Part shown: positions 19,983 through 21,205 of the stretch, piece by piece | Layout of the letters: the number at the start of each line of letters is the position of its first letter | How positions within the stretch are numbered: the stretch's first letter is position 1 | Assembly (NCBI GenBank): GCA_003427395.1 | Contig: BFEA01000530.1 | Span: forward strand, 969,674 to 990,878 | Direction: 5' to 3' | DNA length: 21,205 nt | DNA from: Chara braunii | Lineage: Eukaryota > Streptophyta > Charophyceae > Charales > Characeae | Notes under the pieces: model-generated | What the model was told of the DNA's origin: nothing | Database searches by the model: none | What the model saw: the letters and a program-made list of their open reading frames with translations, nothing else | Program-made: the position numbers and the translations under genes

Positions 19983-20034
19983 CGTGCCACAAGGAGAAAT
20001 ACGAAAACAAATTTCAAAACTCTATCGCGTTGTA

Positions 20035-20261
20035 GGCCGGTCGTGCCTGCTACATTGCAGGCAGGGATTCCTGAGCAGGAGAGAGGTACGCCGTGGAGGG
20101 CCAGGACACCGCGCCCTCCGACACTGCCACCTCGAGATATGCCATTGGTCCCCCCGAGTGGCATTGAGCAGAGACAACTGATATTCATACAGGAAAGGAA
20201 CCAGAGGGGAGGCACAGTGACTGACCCATTGAAGAAGCTCGGTCCTGATGCTACCGGCTGA
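20035..20261 (+). other. Pro/Arg-rich open stretch, coding status unclear
   Basis: Plus-strand frame open to the stop at about 20261, with VPATLQAGIPEQERGTP, PRPPTLPPRDMPLVPPSG and VTDPLKKLGPDATG. Pro/Arg-rich leaders are common in plant gag proteins, but nothing capsid-like follows. The minus strand is equally open for 98 codons, so base composition may explain both. Confidence 0.2.
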
Positions 20262-20410
20262 GCCCTGGCCGGTTTCGCCCACCTGCTGTAGCAAGTATCG
20301 CACTTGCTGGTCCCACATGTTTCCGCATTGGAGGCTTGAGCTTAGATATGGCTGCTACGGGTTTCCCAGTCATACTTTAATGGCAATAAGAAAGGCCTGA
20401 GAGGCCGTCA

Positions 20411-20615
20411 TGTCCAGATTTGACAGGTAATTAGCCTTTGAAGAGAGGAAAAAAAATCATCATATGCAGTTGTTACACCCCGGGGCCAAGTACCACTCGC
20501 AGCGTTGAGTTTCCTCAACGCAAAAATCTGGACTTCTTTTGTGGAGATGTGCAGAAAATTGCGCTGAGTTTCAGCAGCTGCATATCCAGATTCGGGCATT
20601 GACGAAACTCAACGC
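20411..20615. repeat. Cluster of nested inverted repeats (foldback-like)
   Basis: Three complementary pairs occur in nested order. GTCCAGATT (20412-20420) pairs with AATCTGGAC (20525-20533), and part of the latter with TCCAGATT (20585-20592). ATATGCAG (20462-20469) pairs with CTGCATAT (20578-20585). GCGTTGAGTTTC (20502-20513) pairs with GAAACTCAACGC (20604-20615). A local 8-bp hairpin GCGTTGAG-TTTC-CTCAACGC lies at 20502-20521. This density suggests a small foldback element, although no target duplication is evident. Confidence 0.65.
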
Positions 20616-20755
20616 TTCAAGTGATGTCTTTTTTTTTTTTTTTTTTTTTTTAATTTTACATGTTATTTCACAACGTTGAAGGCACAATGTGCCTGTCGGA
20701 TCCGGGGGGTGGATGTAACGTCATCGTATGCAGTCGTTACCCCAGGGGATGCATC
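20457..20755 (+). repeat. Direct repeats ~264 bp apart
   Basis: TCATC(A/G)TATGCAGT(T/C)GTTAC followed by CCC and a GGGG run occurs at 20457 and again at 20721. The two copies bracket part of the foldback cluster and a T23 run. They could be flanking parts of a two-copy repeat or remnants of short terminal repeats. Confidence 0.7.
20629..20651. repeat. T23 homopolymer
   Basis: Twenty-three uninterrupted T residues immediately after the foldback cluster, followed by TAATTTTACATG-like AT-rich sequence. It could be a retroposon tail on the minus strand, but no body is recognisable. Confidence 0.95.
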
Positions 20756-20923
20756 TGACTGCATGTCCAGAGGTGAGTTGAAAAGCATTGTCCTCGAGCG
20801 AGTGGTTGGTTGACAATGCGAACTACAAGCCCGCGCCCTCGCAGTATGTCAGTACACAATATACTCCAAAATGAAAAAAATGACAGACTGCAGCTACAGT
20901 CTTCCCCCAAACAAAGTGCACAT

Positions 20924-21113
20924 ATGTACTATTCAACTTTTTCTGGAAAAGTCCATTTTTTAAAGTCACCCCTGAAAATCCAAATAGTACGTAGGTTAAC
21001 ATAGTATGTATGAATGTTATGTATTATTCGACTTCTCCTGGAAAAGTCCATTTTTCAAAATCACCGCCGGAAATTCAAATAGTACGCATGAATGTCATGA
21101 ATGTTCTACTCGA
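20924..21113 (+). repeat. 95-bp tandem duplication (two copies)
   Basis: Copies begin at 20924 and 21019 with ATGTA(C/T)TATTC. Both contain CTGGAAAAGTCCATTTTT and CAAATAGTACG. Divergence is modest. A short ATGAATGTCATGAATGTT repeat lies at the right edge of copy 2. Confidence 0.92.
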
Positions 21114-21144
21114 ATAGATGAGTGTTGGGGTGGCATCTCTTTCA

Positions 21145-21165
21145 CTCTTTTTTTTTTTCTTTTTT

Positions 21166-21205
<40 letters not shown>
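21145..21205. repeat. Polypyrimidine tract ending in (CT)n
   Basis: Only C and T from 21145 to the last base: T-runs broken by single Cs, then about 13 pure CT units reaching the window edge. The repeat probably continues outside. Confidence 0.95.

Noticed and set aside
20022-20318. 98-codon minus-strand open frame overlapping the plus-strand Pro-rich frame
   Set aside because: Both strands are open because of base composition; neither has family support.
1-21205. CRISPR array or bacterial defence system
   Set aside because: No short regularly spaced repeats with unique spacers and no bacterial gene organisation.

Overview
This 21.2 kb window looks like repeat-rich nuclear DNA from a eukaryote. 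It has long microsatellites at both ends ((CA)n and (CT)n), many homopolymer runs, several two- or three-copy tandem duplications and a decayed LTR-retrotransposon. There are no compact intact genes, Shine-Dalgarno sites or operons of bacterial type. A plant with a large genome is a reasonable guess, because of the AT-rich spacers and the Ty3/Gypsy-like gag and RNase H remnants, but the sequence does not settle the lineage. I found no intact protein-coding gene, rRNA, convincing tRNA or CRISPR array.

Layout. Positions 1-1330 are satellite-like: (CA)n inside a 137-145 bp repeat, an older duplication of about 300 bp and a polypyrimidine tract with (CTT)11. Positions 1330-3000 are unique sequence with small repeats and a T25 run. 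Positions 3000-6500 are an AT-rich desert with no recognisable gene. Positions 6500-7440 hold a short Z-DNA-like tract, an 18 bp and a 106 bp tandem repeat, and a T22/A23 inverted pair. Positions 7440-9500 are unresolved, with a two-copy 36 bp repeat carrying a TGACGTCA palindrome.

The main signal is on the minus strand between about 11.8 and 9.5 kb. In transcription order there are two unrecognised reading frames of about 180 codons each, then a gag-like frame, then an RNase H fragment of Ty3/Gypsy type. Each is broken by stops or frameshifts, and protease and reverse transcriptase are missing between gag and RNase H. Further open minus-strand fragments lie at 12.5-14.75 kb, and an AT-rich foldback (MITE-like) sequence sits inside the tract at about 12.06-12.48 kb. 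Whether those upstream fragments belong to the same element is open. Open stretches of 70 codons are expected several times by chance in this much DNA, so only the gag and RNase H segments have support from family resemblance.

Positions 14.75-20 kb are mostly unassigned. They contain a GC-richer block at about 17.85-19.45 kb with one 184-codon minus-strand open frame that is Glu/Arg-rich and possibly coiled-coil. Positions 20.4-21.2 kb hold a foldback/direct-repeat cluster, a T23 run, a 95 bp tandem pair and the terminal CT tract. No functional system can be read as intact; the window records decayed mobile DNA and satellite growth.
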